NCBI GenBank assembly: GCA_002483765.1
Contig: DLIO01000064.1
Coordinates: forward strand, 17,704-26,719
Reading direction: 5' to 3'
DNA: 9,016 bases
Source: Lentisphaeria bacterium UBA7640
GTDB taxonomy: Bacteria > Verrucomicrobiota > Lentisphaeria > Victivallales > Victivallaceae
The stretch's first letter is position 1. The number at the start of each line of letters is the position of its first letter. Made by a program: the position numbers and the translations under genes. The notes under the pieces are model-generated. The model was not told the origin of the DNA, did not search any database, and saw nothing but the letters and a program-made list of their open reading frames with translations. Shown here piece by piece: positions 7,744-9,016 of this stretch.

Positions 7744-7815
7744 ATCCAATGTAATTCTACGTTTCGCAAATGCAATAATTGTAAATAAATTTTATTGAGA
7801 AGTTGCTTGATAAAA
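7744..7815 (-). repeat. Conserved upstream block, copy 2 (ahead of lipoprotein gene)
   Basis: Second copy of the block at 5177-5246, 72 bases long, in the same orientation and at a similar distance from its gene. Differences from copy 1 fall mostly between the promoter hexamers and in the region facing away from the gene. The similarity stops abruptly at both ends, so it does not come from duplication of whole genes. Confidence 0.85.
7748..7775 (-). promoter_or_regulatory. Putative sigma70-type promoter of the lipoprotein gene
   Basis: TTGCAT (7775-7770) and TACATT (7753-7748) lie 16 bases apart on the minus strand, the same layout as at 5181-5208. A start near 7741 would give a leader of about 95 bases. 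The -10 is weaker than in copy 1 (TACATT against TATATT). Confidence 0.5.
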
Positions 7816-7820
7816 TAAAC

Positions 7821-7848
7821 CACGAATCGTGCTTCGATAATTAATTAT
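7821..7848. promoter_or_regulatory. Two adjacent palindromes upstream of the lipoprotein promoter
   Basis: CACGA-A-TCGTG (7821-7831) is followed six bases later by the perfect 12-bp palindrome ATAATTAATTAT (7837-7848). They lie about 80-107 bases upstream of the predicted lipoprotein transcription start and just outside the conserved block. They could be regulator sites; A/T-rich palindromes also arise by chance, so confidence is low. Confidence 0.3.
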
Positions 7849-8179
7849 AAATTTCGGTAGACAGTCTGAGCTTTAAATGGTGGCGTATAGGCGTTAAATT
7901 CCCCAACCAGCGTAAAATATGATCTATCGCTTTGACATCAAGTTTAAATGAAGGCGGCAATGGAGGTAGCACAGGCATTCCTGCCTGTGTTTTTCGCAAA
8001 CCAAAAAGTCTGTGTTACTTTACTTTCATCGTTATCATTTTTATCGGACTGCACTAACAAACGAGTCTTGCCTAGAGTCCCATTTTTTCATTGTCAAAAG
8101 CGTCTCTCCGGCTCTTCCGTATTTCTGATTCTACATAGGAATAATCCTGAAACATGCTATATTCTATGCAAAGAAAAAC
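7849..8179. other. Gene-free divergent spacer
   Basis: This part of the gap between the leftward lipoprotein gene and the rightward toxin-like gene contains no convincing gene. The open frame at 7948-8193 (plus strand) has no good ribosome binding site and runs through a hairpin. The hairpin at 7970-7994 is the only clear structure. A weak TATATT at 8158-8163 could serve as a -10 for the toxin-like gene, but no matching -35 is seen. Confidence 0.5.
7970..7994 (+). terminator. Hairpin with T-run, possible dispersed repeat or terminator
   Basis: An exact 8-bp stem CACAGGCA / TGCCTGTG with a TTCC loop is followed by five T on the plus strand, which is the form of an intrinsic terminator. No plus-strand gene precedes it, so it may instead protect the toxin-like cassette from upstream transcription or be one copy of a dispersed intergenic repeat. 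The 9-mer CACAGGCAT recurs at 8995-9003 on the far side of the cassette. Confidence 0.45.
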
Positions 8180-8184
8180 AGGAG
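8180..8184 (+). promoter_or_regulatory. Shine-Dalgarno site that fixes the toxin-like gene start
   Basis: AGGAG lies five bases before ATG 8190. The upstream in-frame ATG at 8154 has no such site, and it would add twelve residues ahead of the conserved N-terminal strand, so 8190 is preferred. Confidence 0.75.
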
Positions 8185-8189
8185 TTCCC

Positions 8190-8780
8190 ATGAGCACAAA
8201 AAAACGACCGACATGCTACATCATCGCTGGGCCAAATGGTGCTGGCAAGACTACGTTTGCGTTGCGCTATTTACCTGAAATCGTTGCATGTCGGAATTTT
8301 ATCAATGCGGATGAAATTGCCAGCGGGCTTTCCCCTTTGAATGCGGAGAATGTACTGCTTCCTGCCAGTAAACTATTTTTGAAGATGATTGCCGAAAAAA
8401 TTACTGCACGGGAAGATTTTTCTTTTGAAACGACACTTTCGGGACGGAGTTACCTCTCAAAGATACAGCAATGGCGCACCAGTGAATGGAGAGTTGTATT
8501 GTTCTACTTGTATATTCCCAGTGTCAGCTTTTCGGCTTTACGAGTGAAACAGCGCGTTGCGCAAGGTGGGCACAATATCCCGCAGGAAGACATTATTCGG
8601 CGTTATCCGAGAAGTATCAGTAATTTGTTTGATTATATGAAGGTTTGCGATGAAGTCCATTGCGTGGATAATTCTTTAGGCACAGTAAAATCAATATTTG
8701 ATTATGATGAGAATAAAATATTTGTTTATGATGAAAAGAAATTCAAAATAATGAAGGAGTTGTATCATGAGCACAGATAG
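8190..8780 (+). CDS. Zeta-toxin-like P-loop ATPase/kinase
   Basis: A 196-residue cytoplasmic protein of the zeta-toxin-like P-loop NTPase group (COG4185-type). It opens with strand YIIAG leading into the Walker A motif GPNGAGKT at 14-21 (Lys20, Thr21). Then come NADE at 39-42, with Asp41 in the place of the catalytic base of zeta toxins, and FETTLSG at 79-85. RVAQGGHNIP (112-121) and IRRYPRS (126-132) carry the Arg residues that usually contact ATP phosphates. It is shorter than classical zeta (about 287 residues) but normal for this compact chromosomal branch. Zeta toxins phosphorylate UDP-N-acetylglucosamine; whether this protein does so cannot be told from sequence. The start at 8190 is chosen for its AGGAG. 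The last 14 bases overlap the next gene, so the two are translationally coupled. Motifs are intact, so it is not a decayed gene. It could also be a kinase with a non-toxic role. Confidence 0.85.
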   Translation: MSTKKRPTCYIIAGPNGAGKTTFALRYLPEIVACRNFINADEIASGLSPLNAENVLLPASKLFLKMIAEKITAREDFSFETTLSGRSYLSKIQQWRTSEWRVVLFYLYIPSVSFSALRVKQRVAQGGHNIPQEDIIRRYPRSISNLFDYMKVCDEVHCVDNSLGTVKSIFDYDENKIFVYDEKKFKIMKELYHEHR

Positions 8781-8955
8781 AACGAAAGAAACGACAAGAA
8801 TCGTCGTTGCAACCTTGCAGGCCGCAGTTAACGCGGAATTAGAACGAAAAGCAAAACTGGGCTACAAAGCGGTGGTCGCAGACAAAAACGGCAATCCCAA
8901 AGTGGTTTCCGCAAAGTATTTACTCCGTAAACTAAAAGCAGCTGGCAAGCGTTAA
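8767..8955 (+). CDS. Small protein paired with zeta-like ATPase, candidate antitoxin
   Basis: A 62-residue, Lys/Ala-rich, basic protein. An N-terminal helix (about 6-31) leads to LGYKAVVADKNGNPKVVSA, which looks like a beta hairpin, then a basic C-terminal helix (YLLRKLKAAGKR). From memory, similar small proteins with a helix followed by a 'LG-x-VVV-x-DGK-V' hairpin often sit beside COG4185-type zeta-like ATPases, and this fits that pattern. ATG 8767 has AAGGAG seven bases upstream, inside the end of the ATPase gene, and the frames overlap by 14 bases. That supports a real gene and tight co-expression. A role as antitoxin is inference: the epsilon antitoxin of classical zeta is larger and encoded upstream, while this gene is downstream. 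No DNA-binding domain is obvious. Confidence 0.75.
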   Translation: MSTDRTKETTRIVVATLQAAVNAELERKAKLGYKAVVADKNGNPKVVSAKYLLRKLKAAGKR

Positions 8956-9016
8956 ACAAATCTCATCGCGCCGAATGTATTACTTAAAAAATGTCACAGG
9001 CATCCCATAACTTTTT

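Noticed and set aside
8137..8148. AGGA-ATAA-TCCT inverted repeat upstream of the toxin-like gene as an operator
   Set aside because: Only four paired bases on each side; too short to separate from chance.
7948..8193. 81-residue plus-strand open frame in the divergent spacer
   Set aside because: It runs through the 7970-7994 hairpin, its translation has no recognisable domain and an odd Cys/Ser/Leu mix, and it ends inside the start of the toxin-like gene. GGAGG lies after its ATG, not before it.
1..9016. CRISPR array, tRNA, rRNA, insertion sequence
   Set aside because: No regularly spaced direct repeats, no cloverleaf, no rRNA core sequence and no transposase or integrase motif was seen on either strand.

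Overview
The window looks like chromosomal DNA from a Gram-negative bacterium of moderate-to-low GC content. A signal-peptide parvulin, a membrane-anchored parvulin and a large lipoprotein with a clear lipobox all point to a two-membrane cell. The gene mix and the style of the large lipoprotein would fit a PVC-group bacterium such as Lentisphaerota, but that placement is a guess from general impression and no marker here proves it. No tRNA, rRNA, insertion sequence or CRISPR array is visible.

Layout. From about 1 to 7646 all genes lie on the minus strand, so they read right to left. From right to left they are: a 746-residue lipoprotein of unknown function (5406-7646); two adjacent parvulin-type prolyl isomerase/chaperone genes forming one operon (5096 down to 2593), closed by a strong intrinsic terminator (2536-2566); then glnS, glutaminyl-tRNA synthetase (817-2511), overlapping by 4 bases an alpha/beta hydrolase of the acetyl-esterase/feruloyl-esterase-like type (8-820). 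At the right end, on the plus strand, is a two-gene cassette: a zeta-toxin-like P-loop ATPase/kinase (8190-8780) overlapped by a 62-residue small protein (8767-8955). This is a probable toxin-antitoxin or related accessory pair.

Non-coding regions. The most striking non-coding signal is a block of about 70 bases that occurs twice at roughly 85 percent identity by eye: once ahead of the parvulin operon (5177-5246) and once ahead of the lipoprotein gene (7744-7815). Both copies carry a sigma70-like promoter in the same place, pointing into the downstream gene, so the two units are probably co-expressed. They may work together in envelope protein biogenesis; that link is inference. The gene-free stretch 7647-8189 also holds two sets of palindromes and a GC-rich hairpin with a T-run. 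The gap 5097-5405 holds the first block, a 9-base inverted repeat around it, and a promoter-plus-hairpin pair on the opposite strand that could make a very short RNA.

Nothing here is a proven new system. The items most worth checking are the duplicated promoter block, the toxin-like pair with its small protein downstream, the aromatic-proline repeat lipoprotein, and the terminator placed only 24 bases ahead of the glnS start codon.
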